This document shows, piece after piece, positions 23,336 through 32,526 of a stretch of DNA of 39,677 nt. Each line of letters opens with the position of its first letter. Within the stretch, counting starts at the first letter, position 1. The DNA comes from a bacterium. GTDB taxonomy: Bacteria; Bacteroidota; Bacteroidia; B-17B0; Aurantibacillaceae. A model generated the notes under the pieces. That model was given only the letters and a program-made list of their open reading frames with translations, did not search any database and had not been told where the DNA came from. The translations under genes were made by a program, and so were the position numbers. The stretch covers positions 1 through 39,677 of the forward strand of contig JAQSCW010000011.1 in NCBI GenBank assembly GCA_029945625.1, read 5' to 3'.

Positions 23336-26300
23336 TTAGTTTCCGCTTACAATCATTTTTGCTTTCACGTTGTTTGTCGATCCAGCACTAATGTAATAGA
23401 TACCGGCTTGAAGATTCAACTGTTCAAAGTTTGTTACACCAGGCAGCACTACTTGCACCAATACAATTTGACCCAGGCTGTTGAAAAGTGTCACTGTTGT
23501 TTCAGCACTAACTTCTACATTAAAACTGCCATTGTTTGGATTAGGGAAGAATTTTAATTCGGAAGAATTTACTGCCAGTTCAGTAATATTAGTACAGGCA
23601 ATGACTGTTTGCACGTAAACAGCTTTTCCAAGACAACCCAAGTTATCTTTACCCGTAACAGTATAGGACACGGTAAGTGTAGGAGTAATGGTATTGGTGG
23701 ATGAACTCTGACCATTGCTCCAGGCGTACACCGCTGCACCAGATGCAATGAGCACCACAGCTTGTCCTGCACATGAAGTAGGAGTGGAAGATACAACGTT
23801 TACAACCGGACTAGGGTTTACAGTAACAGTTGATATTGCTGCAAGCGCTGAAACACACCCTTGTGCGCTTGTTCCGGTAACTGAGTAACTTGTTTTAGTA
23901 ATTGGCGTAACCACATTCGAGCCGCTTGAATACGTATAAGTAAAAGCACCGGTAGGAATCATCGTAAATGAGTTTCCTGAACAAACCTGACCGCTATTAA
24001 CTGAAATTATCGGCAAGCTGAAAACAGTAACATTGGAAACTGCGCCAGCTGAAGAAACACATCCAGCGCTATTTGTACCTGATACGGTGTAGGAGGTATT
24101 TACCAAGGGACTTACCGTGGCAGAGCCACTTGAATAGGTGTATGAAATAGCTCCGGTAGGAGTCATTATAAATGATTTTCCTGAACAAATGGTACCATTG
24201 TTTACTGCAATAATTGGCAATGCAATTACAGTTACTGTGGATACAGCAGGTATTGCCGATACACATCCAAGTGAATTTGTTCCTGTAATGGAATAATTGC
24301 TGGTTATGGAAGGACTTACTGTATTTGTACCACTCGAATAGCTATAGGTAAGTGCGCCGGCCGGGATCATGGTAAAGACCTGGTTAGCACAAATTGAGCC
24401 GCTATTTACAGTTAGAAGTGGTAACGCATTTACCGTTACACTAGAGATTGCTGATCCCGTTCCAATGCATCCTAAAGAGTTGGTTCCGGTAACAGAATAA
24501 GTAGTGGTAACTGTTGGAATTACCGTATTAGATCCGCTGGAAAAGGTGTAGGTAGAGGCGCCACCTGGAATCATCGTAAACGTAGTTCCTAAACATACAG
24601 CGCCGCTGTTTACAGTGATAATAGGAACAGAGTTAATATTTACTGAAGAAACCGCAGGCAGTAATGATACGCAACCCGCTGAACTGGTTCCAGTAACGGA
24701 GTAGGAGCTATTTACAATCGGACTCACAGTGGCTGAACCACCGGTTATCGTATAAGTAGAGGCTCCACCGGGAGTGATGGTAAAGATTGATCCGGCACAA
24801 ATGGTACCGCTATTTACACTAATTACCGGAATGGCATTAACGGTTACAGTTGCTATAGCAGCAAGTGCACTAATACAGCCTAACGAATTGGTTCCTGTTA
24901 TTGAATAGGAAGTACTACTTATAGGTAGTATCGTTGAAGTCCCGCTCGAAAACGTGTAAGTCACAGCTCCCGTAGGAACAAGCGTGAATACAGTTCCTGC
25001 ACACAGCGATCCGCTGTTTACAGAGATAGTTGGACCCTGAGATACTGAAATGGTACGAATGGCAGAGTTAGAACACATAGCTGAGGTGGAAGTTCCTACG
25101 GCTGAATAAGTACTCGTTACAGTTGGACTAACTACAATACTATTTGAAATGACACTAGTACTCCATGTGTAGGTTAATGCTCCGCTTGCAGTAAGGGTAG
25201 TACTTCTACCGGCACAAAGTGTATTACTTAAAGCAGCAATACTGATACTGCCTCCTGCTCCTAAAGGAAGGGAAGCTGTCATGGCACTTGTTCCAAAAGA
25301 ACCGTTAGTGGTAAGGGCGCGACCATCAAGGTTCACATTCGGATTCAATAATACCGCTCCATTATTAACAATAAAAGTACCCTTCATGTTTGAATAATTA
25401 TTGATGTTAATAGCACCTTCTATTTTCCAAAACACATTTTTTGATTGGGTGCCATTCATAAGTACCACATTTGCATAAGTTCCGGTACTAAATGCACCAT
25501 TCACTTTAATTACAAAAACGGCATTGGGATTAGTTTGTCCGTCTAAAAACAACGTATCAACAAACGTAACAGCTCCTCCTAAAAGGTAAGTGTGCGGTGT
25601 TAACACGAGTTGGTTTCCGAATTGCGCCGGATATAAAAGTTCAATGTCGTATGGAAGTGTATTTAAATAACCGTAGGCTGTAAGAAGATCTGCAGCTGCC
25701 GCTGAAGTAACTCCATCCGGAATTGGATGGATGGCACCGGTTACATTGAGGGCATTAAATCCTGTTGTTAATCCAACGTTGGTACCAATATCGCCAACTA
25801 CAGTAGTAACACCACTATTTGTAACAGCACCGTTAGAAGAAAATAATTCAAAACATGCAATTGATCCGAGAGTAGGTGTAGCTGGTCCTGTTAAAAAGGG
25901 ACTTCCACAGCCAATTGGCGTATAAGCCAGCACATTATTTACTGTTACGCCTCCCGTTGTTGAAAGTGCGCGCCCCTCAAGTTTTACACCCGAGCTCAGA
26001 TTAATAGCGGCATTATTGGCAATTACAGTTCCTTTCATAATAGTTCCTGCTGCCATGCTTACAAGACCTTCTACTTTCCAAAATACATTACAGGCTTTTG
26101 CGCTGTTTTGTAAAATTACGAGGGCACCGGCTCCTGTTGAAAGTGAACCCGATATTTGAAAGATAAACACCGCATTGGCATTTCCTTGAGCATTTAATGT
26201 TAATGTACCGTTTAATACTGAAGCTGCAGAAATTGAGTAGACACCGGCAGTAAGCGTTCCTCCCAAGGTTGAGGAAGGAAAGAAAGCAGGGACTGTTGCA

Positions 26301-26581
26301 TTTAATTGATTATAAGCCGTAAGTAAATCGGTGGCACAAACCGAACTGGTGACATTATTATCACTCATTACACCGTTTACATTACCAAATCCGGTGCTTG
26401 AACCACTATTGGTTCCAACATTGCCGGTAATGTGCGATGGACCTACATTGGTCACCGCTCCGTTACTTGAGAATAACACAAAATTGGCAGCGGTGCCCAG
26501 GGTAGGAGCCTGCGCGAAAGTCATGTTGGGACCGGAGAGCAGAGCCACCACTGTCGCAATTTTTAGTAATTTAGTTTTCAT
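23336..26581 (-). CDS. Giant surface protein: two DUF3494 domains, eight Ig-like repeats, T9SS tail
   Basis: A 1081-aa protein. The signal peptide ends near residue 24 (TFAQ). Two DUF3494 (ice-binding-like) domains follow at about 28-222 and 237-437. Each has 'NAVFI..' and '..NVFWK.EG' strands and a closing segment such as 'LEGRALSTTGGVTVNN'. Residues ~444-995 are eight Ig-like modules; modules 2-7 are near-identical in layout at 68 aa each ('ISVNSGSLCAGTVFTLVPTG' ... 'SYSITGTNSLGC'). The last ~75 residues are a T9SS type A sorting domain ('FFPNPNNGSFNVEV'). This is a stalked adhesin design: two beta-solenoid heads on a repetitive arm. DUF3494 can bind ice, but many members act as adhesins, and sequence alone does not decide. 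It is a close paralogue of the next gene. Confidence 0.88.
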   Translation of the reverse strand: MKTKLLKIATVVALLSGPNMTFAQAPTLGTAANFVLFSSNGAVTNVGPSHITGNVGTNSGSSTGFGNVNGVMSDNNVTSSVCATDLLTAYNQLNATVPAFFPSSTLGGTLTAGVYSISAASVLNGTLTLNAQGNANAVFIFQISGSLSTGAGALVILQNSAKACNVFWKVEGLVSMAAGTIMKGTVIANNAAINLSSGVKLEGRALSTTGGVTVNNVLAYTPIGCGSPFLTGPATPTLGSIACFELFSSNGAVTNSGVTTVVGDIGTNVGLTTGFNALNVTGAIHPIPDGVTSAAAADLLTAYGYLNTLPYDIELLYPAQFGNQLVLTPHTYLLGGAVTFVDTLFLDGQTNPNAVFVIKVNGAFSTGTYANVVLMNGTQSKNVFWKIEGAININNYSNMKGTFIVNNGAVLLNPNVNLDGRALTTNGSFGTSAMTASLPLGAGGSISIAALSNTLCAGRSTTLTASGALTYTWSTSVISNSIVVSPTVTSTYSAVGTSTSAMCSNSAIRTISVSQGPTISVNSGSLCAGTVFTLVPTGAVTYTFSSGTSTILPISSTSYSITGTNSLGCISALAAIATVTVNAIPVISVNSGTICAGSIFTITPGGASTYTITGGSATVSPIVNSSYSVTGTSSAGCVSLLPAVSSVNINSVPIITVNSGAVCLGTTFTMIPGGASTYTFSSGSNTVIPTVTTTYSVTGTNSLGCIGTGSAISSVTVNALPLLTVNSGSICANQVFTMIPAGALTYSYSSGTNTVSPSITSNYSITGTNSLGCVSAIPAVSTVTVIALPIIAVNNGTICSGKSFIMTPTGAISYTYSSGSATVSPLVNTSYTVSGTNSAGCVSSAGAVSNVTVFSLPIISVNSGQVCSGNSFTMIPTGAFTYTYSSGSNVVTPITKTSYSVTGTSAQGCVSALAAISTVTVNPSPVVNVVSSTPTSCAGQAVVLIASGAAVYAWSNGQSSSTNTITPTLTVSYTVTGKDNLGCLGKAVYVQTVIACTNITELAVNSSELKFFPNPNNGSFNVEVSAETTVTLFNSLGQIVLVQVVLPGVTNFEQLNLQAGIYYISAGSTNNVKAKMIVSGN
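23813..25036 (-). repeat. Tandem 204-bp repeats encoding Ig-like modules
   Basis: Six in-frame units of 68 codons (residues 516-923 of the 1081-aa protein) share a fixed pattern: V-N-S/N-G, a Cys, F, the P-x-G-A-x-[ST]-Y-[ST] segment and 'GCxS' near the end. Flanking units of the same family are more diverged. Such arrays expand and contract by recombination and can vary between strains. Confidence 0.8.
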
Positions 26582-26597
26582 AATATTGTTTTTTATC

Positions 26598-26613
26598 GTG
26601 AATTAATTTTCAC
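26598..26613 (-). promoter_or_regulatory. 16-bp palindrome near the transcription start
   Basis: Minus strand GTGAAAATTAATTCAC, 4 nt after CTTTG and exactly 16 nt before the ATG at 26581. The same element in the same position precedes the genes at 28703 and 38741. It is either an operator over the start site or a 5' leader hairpin. Confidence 0.6.
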
Positions 26614-26617
26614 GTGA

Positions 26618-26673
26618 CAAAGATGAGAAAGATGAGAAGCTAATCTGTTACATCAGCCATCTGATTTGTTACA
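26618..26673 (-). promoter_or_regulatory. TGTAA-repeat promoter module of the 1081-aa DUF3494 gene
   Basis: Minus strand: TGATGTAACA occurs twice as an exact 10-bp direct repeat 21 bp apart (TGTAA cores 26669-26673 and 26648-26652). After 25 nt comes CTTTG (26618-26622) within CATCTTTG. This is the most perfect pair of half-sites in the window. Confidence 0.7.
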
Positions 26674-26735
26674 TCAATCACTGCTGTTAGAGCAAATAGT
26701 GATCAAAGGTTAAAGATTCACAATGTTTGTGCGAT

Positions 26736-26773
26736 ATAAAAAAATCCCCGCCTACTTTCGCAAACGGGGATTT
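26736..26773 (-). terminator. Terminator of the 637-aa DUF3494 gene
   Basis: AAATCCCCG / CGGGGATTT form a 9-bp stem 17 bp after the stop at 26790. The minus-strand 3' side runs into TTTTTTT, a classic intrinsic terminator. Confidence 0.85.
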
Positions 26774-26789
26774 AAATACTTAAAAATGT

Positions 26790-28703
26790 TTATTTAGTGG
26801 AGATGATTCTGCCCGACTGTAAAATACCGGTTTCATTTGATATGTCATAAAAATACACACCGGCAGGAAAATTGGCTTCCAGTGTGGTTGATTTATCTTT
26901 GATTCGCATAACCAACACCTGCACGCCTATCACGTTGTAAATCCGTAATTCAGAATTGTTGACCTGTGAAACATCCACCATCTTCAAAGTTATTGAGTTT
27001 GAAAAGGGATTTGGAAAAAGACTGGCAGTTTTGTTTCCATTCACAGCAGAAAACACTTCTATGCCTACAGTGCTGCAGTTATTCACTACCAATGAAACAC
27101 TTGAAGAAGTGCTGCTGGGTGCTGCCGACCCACTAACAATAACATTATATAAAGCTGAGGCATCTGCAATAGCTACGGGGCTAATTTTTAATGAAGCACT
27201 TGTGGCTCCCGTTACCGATCCTCCGTTAACGAGGTTTGTACTTCCCTTGCGCCATTGATAAGTAAGCCCGGAACCTGTTGCGACAACTGAAAAAACAGCT
27301 GAACTGTCCTTACAAACTGTTTTGTCAACTGGCTGGGTTACAATAGTTGGAGCGGTGGTTGTGCCGGTATTACATCCTACAGGCATAGTCACATTAATGG
27401 AGTCGGTTGCAAATGCACCGTTTGTGGTAAATGCCCTTCCGTCGAGTTTCATACCCTTATTTAAACTCACAGCGCCATTATTACAAACTATAGTGCCTTT
27501 GAATTTGGAGAAATTATTAATATTCACTGCACCGTCTATTTTCCAAAATACATTTTTAGATTGTGTTCCATTGGTGAGTACAACTTGTGCATAAGTACTG
27601 GTAGAGAGCGCACCGTTTATGGCGATCACAAACACGCCGTTGGGATTATTACCGCCATCAAGAAACAGGGTATCCGTTAAGATTGTTCCTCCATTTAAGC
27701 TATAAGTATGTGGTGTCAGTACTAAACTGTTTCCAAATTGCACGGGATACAGCAGTTCAATATCCATTGGAAGCGTATTTAAATAGGTATATACATTGAG
27801 TAAATCAGCAGCACATGCGCCAGTCGATCCATCAGGAATGGGATGAATAGTACCAGTAATGTTTAAGGGATTAAAACCTGTGGTTAATCCCACATTGGTT
27901 CCCACATCTCCGGTAGCATAGGTGTTACCCGTATTGGTAAGCGCACCATTTCCTGAAAATAAAGCGTAACAAACGGTTGAGGCCAAGTTAGGCGCTGCAG
28001 GTCCTGTAAGCACCGGACTTCCACATCCAATAGGAGTATAAGCAAGTATATTATTAATTGTGATGGCACCGGTTGTTGAAAGGGCTCTGCCTTCTAACTC
28101 AGCACCCGAGCTTATATTGATCGCAGCATTGTTGGCCACAATTGTTCCCTTCATTTTGGTTCCGGCTGCAAGACTTACTAAACCTTCAACTTTCCAGAAA
28201 ACATTACAAGCCTTTGCTCCATTTAGAAGCACCACTTGCGATGCGGCATTAGCTGAGAATGAGCCCTGAATCTTAATAATAAACACTGCATTTGCATTTG
28301 TTTGAGCGTCAAGATTCAAAATTAGATTCATAGTGGAATTACCCGAGATGGAATAAATTCCGGCATTTAGTGTTTGGCCATTACCCAATAATGGAGCCGG
28401 GAAAAAGGTAGCTATAGTGGCGTTGAGCTGGCCATATGCCGTAAGAAGATCGCCCGAACAAAGTGCGCTGGCACCGTTGTTGTTGTTCATCACGCCGTTC
28501 ACGTTGCCGAAACCGGTACTGGAACCGCTGTTTGAGCCAACATGACCGGTAAGATGTGAAAGTCCGGTATTAGTTAGCGCTCCGTTTGAGGTAAACAACA
28601 CAAACCCGGCCGCTGAGCCAAGATTTGGTGCTTGCGCTGATAATGATCCCGCGCAAAGTAGCAATGCTGCGGTACCTATAGAAAAAAGTAGTTTATTTTT
28701 CAT
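26790..28703 (-). CDS. Surface protein: two DUF3494 domains, one Ig-like module, T9SS tail
   Basis: A 637-aa protein. The signal peptide is MKNKLLFSIGTAALLLCAGS plus LSAQA. Two DUF3494 domains (about 28-223 and 236-440) closely follow those of the 1081-aa neighbour, including 'ACNVFWKVEGLVSLAAGTKM' and 'KNVFWKIDGAVNINNFSKFK'. A single Ig-like module ('PVDKTVCKDSSAVFSVVATG') and a T9SS type A domain ('SLFPNPFSNSITLKMV' ... 'GRIISTK') complete it. It looks like the short-armed version of the same adhesin, produced by tandem duplication; the neighbour then expanded its stalk. The two are separately transcribed, with a terminator and a promoter module between them. Confidence 0.88.
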   Translation of the reverse strand: MKNKLLFSIGTAALLLCAGSLSAQAPNLGSAAGFVLFTSNGALTNTGLSHLTGHVGSNSGSSTGFGNVNGVMNNNNGASALCSGDLLTAYGQLNATIATFFPAPLLGNGQTLNAGIYSISGNSTMNLILNLDAQTNANAVFIIKIQGSFSANAASQVVLLNGAKACNVFWKVEGLVSLAAGTKMKGTIVANNAAINISSGAELEGRALSTTGAITINNILAYTPIGCGSPVLTGPAAPNLASTVCYALFSGNGALTNTGNTYATGDVGTNVGLTTGFNPLNITGTIHPIPDGSTGACAADLLNVYTYLNTLPMDIELLYPVQFGNSLVLTPHTYSLNGGTILTDTLFLDGGNNPNGVFVIAINGALSTSTYAQVVLTNGTQSKNVFWKIDGAVNINNFSKFKGTIVCNNGAVSLNKGMKLDGRAFTTNGAFATDSINVTMPVGCNTGTTTAPTIVTQPVDKTVCKDSSAVFSVVATGSGLTYQWRKGSTNLVNGGSVTGATSASLKISPVAIADASALYNVIVSGSAAPSSTSSSVSLVVNNCSTVGIEVFSAVNGNKTASLFPNPFSNSITLKMVDVSQVNNSELRIYNVIGVQVLVMRIKDKSTTLEANFPAGVYFYDISNETGILQSGRIISTK

Positions 28704-28719
28704 TTTTATTTATTTAATG

Positions 28720-28735
28720 GTGAATGAATTTTCAC
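28720..28735 (-). promoter_or_regulatory. 16-bp palindrome near the transcription start
   Basis: Minus strand GTGAAAATTCATTCAC, 4 nt after CTTTG and exactly 16 nt before the ATG at 28703. It matches the 26598-26613 element with one central change. Confidence 0.6.
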
Positions 28736-28739
28736 TAAG

Positions 28740-28795
28740 CAAAGTTGATCTGATAACTTCAAAAAAGTATTACAGAAATTCCGGAAAATATTACA
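28740..28795 (-). promoter_or_regulatory. TGTAA-repeat promoter module of the 637-aa DUF3494 gene
   Basis: Minus strand: TGTAA at 28791-28795 and 28770-28774 (21 bp apart, both extended as TGTAATA), then after 25 nt CTTTG (28740-28744) within CAACTTTG. The spacer holds CCGGA, as at the 38741 promoter. Confidence 0.7.
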
Positions 28796-28876
28796 CTTTT
28801 CACACTTACCGCATGGTGTCTAACTGCTTTGAAAACTAGAATCCATCGCAAAAGAATTGAGGGCCTAAAGACTGTG

Positions 28877-29398
28877 TCAAAGCGAACCCGACATCAGGCG
28901 CGGGAAGAAAACGGCCAAAAGAAAAATACTCAAAATCGACAATCCAATCAGAGACAAGACGATAATGGAGGTGGTTTTGTAAAATGATAATTCTTTCTCA
29001 AGTCTGTTTCGGTAAAACAAATCACCTATGGTTTTTTTCGCCCGTATAAAAGCACCCTCACTCTTGATTATATAATCAAGTGCTTGATGCTTCATGCAGT
29101 TCACTGCCACCTCTAATTCACTTTGCGACGATAACATGACAACTTCTATTAAGGGATTTTTTGCTTTTATGCTGTCCAAAACACGGAGTCCGTTATTGGC
29201 TGCTTCTTTATCGTCACTTAAGTGGTAATCGAGAAAAATGAGTCTGGGATTTTGCCAAAGATTGCTCAGGCATTCATCTCCGGTGGAAAATGATTTTATT
29301 TCAAACTCTGTTTGTTCCTTAAACTGGGTTTCAAGCACCTTTAAAAACAAAGGATCGTCGTCTACCAGAAAAATGGTAATTGGCTTTGAATATTTCAT
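28877..29398 (-). CDS. Membrane-anchored single-domain response regulator
   Basis: A 173-aa protein. Residues 1-135 are a complete receiver domain: acidic pair in 'FLVDDDP', phospho-acceptor Asp57 in 'LIFLDYHL', switch Ser in 'VVMLSSQ' and Lys112 in 'YIIKSE'. Residues 144-166 form one hydrophobic helix ('SIIVLSLIGLSILSIFLLAV') followed by a short tail. There is no DNA-binding or enzymatic output. The receiver is a close duplicate of the one in the adjacent REC-PP2C protein. It may act as a membrane phosphate sink or a docking partner. It lies 72 bp after that gene on the same strand. Confidence 0.88.
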   Translation of the reverse strand: MKYSKPITIFLVDDDPLFLKVLETQFKEQTEFEIKSFSTGDECLSNLWQNPRLIFLDYHLSDDKEAANNGLRVLDSIKAKNPLIEVVMLSSQSELEVAVNCMKHQALDYIIKSEGAFIRAKKTIGDLFYRNRLEKELSFYKTTSIIVLSLIGLSILSIFLLAVFFPRLMSGSL

Positions 29399-29470
29399 GT
29401 GATAATTATTATGTGTTTGTTTTTGTTTTCAATTTGCTAAGTACATGTATAAGCTTTGATTCAAAAGGTG

Positions 29471-30724
29471 TCAAATTCTAATCCCCACAACCGTTACATC
29501 ATCTACCTGCTCCAAATTGGCTTTCCATTTGTTGAAAATGAGACTTAATTTTTCCTTTTGTTTTGCCATGGATAAATGTGCCATGGATACCAACAATTTT
29601 TTCAGTTGTTTTTTCATAAATTTCTTTCCCTTGGGTCCTCCAAACTGGTCCGGCATCCCATCGGTTGTGGCGTAAACAACATCGTTCTTCTGCAGACCAA
29701 TTGTTTTTTGAGTAAACTGAACCTTATCATTATCGTGTTTCCCCACCGGCATTTTATTTGGCAGTAATTCAATGAGTACTTTGTCTCGCACAATCCATAC
29801 CGGATTATTTGCTGCTGCATAGGTGAGACTTTTATTGGCGAAATCAAATGCAATCAAACTGCAATCCATGCCATCACGACCGCCATCACGACTACCGTCG
29901 TGCTTTAGAGTCTCAATAATTTTTAAACGCGCATGATTGAGTATGTCACTGGGTTCGGTTAGCTTTTCAGCCTCAATGGCTTTTTCTACACAGGAAATAT
30001 TTAAGATGCTCATGATGGCACCCGGAACACCATGCCCGGTACTATCTGCAGTAAGGAACATAAACTGATCGTTTAGCATCTTACTGGCCCAATAAAAATC
30101 TCCGCTTACAACGTCTTTGGGCTGATAGAACACAAAGTGCTCTTTTAAATTGTCATCCAAAAGTTTGTTGCTGGGTAGAAAGCTGCGCTGGATATGTTCG
30201 GCATAATTAATACTATCGGTAATCTCTTTATGTTTCTGATCAATTATCTGGCGCTGCTCATCAATTACCTGAATGCGTTCTTCCACCATTTTTTCAAGAA
30301 GGCTGGACGAGGTTTTGTAATAGACAAGTTCGTCTTCTAGTGTTTGTTGGTTAAAAAGAAGCGTGATGGCTTTCTGGATTCTCATAAAAGCGGCTTCACT
30401 TTTGATGATATAATCAAAGGCATCGTGACGCATGCAATTCACGGCCACTTCAATGCGATCCTGTGACGACAACATTAAAACATGAATCTCAGGGTGTGTG
30501 GCCTTTATCTTTTTAAGGATTTTAAGTCCTGTGTAAGCAGGTTGGGCGGGGTTGAGATAATAGTCCAGTACAACGATCCCCGGTTTTTGCCATAGGTTGT
30601 CGAGACATTCTTTACCGGAAGTGAACGTTTTTATCTGGTAGAGGGTGCGATCTTTAAATTGTGTTTCAAGAACTTTTAATTGGAGAGGATCGTCGTCGAC
30701 TAAAAAAATCAAAAAGCTGCGCAT
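29471..30724 (-). CDS. Response regulator with SpoIIE-type PP2C phosphatase output
   Basis: 417 aa from the ATG at 30724, 2 bp after the kinase stop; the TTG at 30730 is less likely. The receiver domain covers residues 1-125 (phospho-Asp54 in 'VVLDYYLN', 'MLSSQ', 'YIIKSE'). A coiled-coil linker follows ('MVEERIQVIDEQRQIIDQKH'). The C-terminal ~230 residues form a SpoIIE/RsbU-type PP2C domain: 'DVVSGDFYWAS', 'DSTGHGVPGAIMS', 'YATTDGMPDQFGG' and 'DDVTVVGI', with the metal-binding Asp present. Such proteins dephosphorylate anti-anti-sigma (STAS) proteins in partner-switching stress pathways. No STAS or anti-sigma gene is in this window. Confidence 0.92.
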   Translation of the reverse strand: MRSFLIFLVDDDPLQLKVLETQFKDRTLYQIKTFTSGKECLDNLWQKPGIVVLDYYLNPAQPAYTGLKILKKIKATHPEIHVLMLSSQDRIEVAVNCMRHDAFDYIIKSEAAFMRIQKAITLLFNQQTLEDELVYYKTSSSLLEKMVEERIQVIDEQRQIIDQKHKEITDSINYAEHIQRSFLPSNKLLDDNLKEHFVFYQPKDVVSGDFYWASKMLNDQFMFLTADSTGHGVPGAIMSILNISCVEKAIEAEKLTEPSDILNHARLKIIETLKHDGSRDGGRDGMDCSLIAFDFANKSLTYAAANNPVWIVRDKVLIELLPNKMPVGKHDNDKVQFTQKTIGLQKNDVVYATTDGMPDQFGGPKGKKFMKKQLKKLLVSMAHLSMAKQKEKLSLIFNKWKANLEQVDDVTVVGIRI

Positions 30725-30726
30725 AA

Positions 30727-32514
30727 TCAAATAGGGTTGGGCCGGCCCGTATCCGGTTCCATGGTTAATAATTCGTGTTGAATAGCGGCATAAGCCAACT
30801 CAAAAGAGTTTTCTAGCTCGATAAACAGGGCGGGCACTCGGTCAATATGCTCTAATTCCCTGCAATATTCTTCTATTTTCTGGGCAGCTAAACCCACTTC
30901 TTTTGGCATTCCCATCAATGCGATCGAGGGTCTCACTTTGTGGCTCCCTGCCTGAAGGCCATGCCAGTCGCAAGCCATCATACAGCGCTTCATTTCCAAA
31001 ACATAGCCCGGGGTTTGTTTCAAAAACATTTGTAATATTTCACTCACAAATTTTGGGTTGTTGGGAGAATGACTTTTTAGGTAGTCGAAATTGCATATGC
31101 TATTATGTTGAGGCACTTCAATTTCGTTTAGTAAAAGTCTGTCTTTCTTTATGAGAGAAGAAATTTTGTTTAAGAGATCAGTTTCATTGATGGGTTTTGA
31201 AACGTATTCGTTCATACCCACTTTTGTGCACTTATCGAGGTCAGCTTTGGTTACATCAGCGGTTAATGCAATGATAGGGATTTTCGATTTCGGCCCGGTC
31301 ATCTGAGTGCGAATAAAACGTGTTGCCTCAAAACCATTCATTTCAGGCATCATCAAGTCCATTAATACAATGTCGTAGTCATTTTTTTGCAATAGTTCTA
31401 TGGCAATTTTTCCATTTTCGGCTGTGTCGGTAGTAAATCCAAAATCATGCAAAATGGTTTGTGCTAAAAATTGGTTAATAGGGATATCCTCCACTAAGAG
31501 AATAGTTAGTTTCCCTAAACTTTGTATTTCTGTAGTATTCACTTTTGATGTCATTTCACTGCTAATTGCTGTTGCACTGGTTTTTTGTAGAGGAAGAGTA
31601 ATTGTAAATACACTGCCCTCATCTAATTTGCTTTGAACCGCTACTGTTCCATTCATAAGTTCAACCAATCGTTTTACTATGCTCAAACCTAAGCCTGTTC
31701 CGCCGAAACGCCGTGCCGTGTCGCTACTGCTTTGTGTGAAGGATTCGAAAATCGTACTTAACTTTTCAGTAGGAATGCCAATACCGGTATCAGAGACAAT
31801 AAATTTTACCGTTGTTTTTTTGTCATCCTCCGATTCAAGTATCACTTTGATGCCAATATTTCCGCCGCTTTCGGTAAATTTGACCGAGTTACTAATGAGA
31901 TTCAAGAGAATCTGATTAATCCTCACGGGATCACCAATTACAATCTCGGGGATCTTGCCATCAAATGATTTGTTTATTTTTAATTCTTTTTCCTGGAATC
32001 GTAATTCAAAGCTCCCCAAAATAGAATTTACCAATTCCGAAAGTTTCAGTTCAGTGGTTTCAATGTTCATTTTCCCGGCCTCTATTTTAGCGAGATCGAG
32101 GATATCGTTGATGAGTACTAGTAGGATGTCACTGGATGTTTTGATGGCATCCAATTGAGGTTTCTGTTTTTCAGTCATCTCATTTCTCAAAAGTATTTTT
32201 GTGAATCCAATAATACCGTTAAGAGGAGTTCTGATTTCGTGACTCATGCTTGCTAAGAATTGTTCTTTCGCCTTTTGCGATTGTTCTGCTTTTTCCTTGG
32301 CATCCTGATAGTCATCCAAAATATTCATAAGAGCGCTCTGATGCGCTTGCTGAGTCATTTTCTCGCGGTCATAGTCATCCAAAATGTTCAAAAGGGCTTT
32401 TTGGGTTTCGGCCTGGTTCTCTTTCTCTTGACGGTATCCTTCAAACAACTTCATTAAATCGTTTTGAATAGTATCTAATTCGATGCCTTCTGCTATGTTC
32501 TTTTGCATGTTCAT
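30727..32514 (-). CDS. Soluble hybrid histidine kinase (HisKA-HATPase-REC-Hpt)
   Basis: A 595-aa protein with no transmembrane segment or sensor domain. Residues 1-80 are a coiled coil with the repeated motif 'LLNILDDY' / 'LMNILDDY'. Then come HisKA with His92 ('SMSHEIRTPLNGIIGF'), HATPase_c ('NLISNSVKFTE', 'DTGIGIP', 'RRFGGTGLGLSIVKRL'), a receiver with Asp386 ('DIVLMDLMMPEMNGFEATRF') and Lys440, and an Hpt domain with His525 ('GSHKVRPSIALMG'). All phosphorelay residues appear present. The adjacent PAS-only protein is the probable sensor, and the downstream receivers are the likely phosphate acceptors. Confidence 0.95.
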   Translation of the reverse strand: MNMQKNIAEGIELDTIQNDLMKLFEGYRQEKENQAETQKALLNILDDYDREKMTQQAHQSALMNILDDYQDAKEKAEQSQKAKEQFLASMSHEIRTPLNGIIGFTKILLRNEMTEKQKPQLDAIKTSSDILLVLINDILDLAKIEAGKMNIETTELKLSELVNSILGSFELRFQEKELKINKSFDGKIPEIVIGDPVRINQILLNLISNSVKFTESGGNIGIKVILESEDDKKTTVKFIVSDTGIGIPTEKLSTIFESFTQSSSDTARRFGGTGLGLSIVKRLVELMNGTVAVQSKLDEGSVFTITLPLQKTSATAISSEMTSKVNTTEIQSLGKLTILLVEDIPINQFLAQTILHDFGFTTDTAENGKIAIELLQKNDYDIVLMDLMMPEMNGFEATRFIRTQMTGPKSKIPIIALTADVTKADLDKCTKVGMNEYVSKPINETDLLNKISSLIKKDRLLLNEIEVPQHNSICNFDYLKSHSPNNPKFVSEILQMFLKQTPGYVLEMKRCMMACDWHGLQAGSHKVRPSIALMGMPKEVGLAAQKIEEYCRELEHIDRVPALFIELENSFELAYAAIQHELLTMEPDTGRPNPI

Positions 32515-32526
32515 GACATCATGTTT

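Noticed and set aside
23813-25036. CRISPR-like periodic repeats
   Set aside because: The 204-bp period is in frame and encodes Ig-like modules; there are no short identical repeats with unique spacers and no cas genes.
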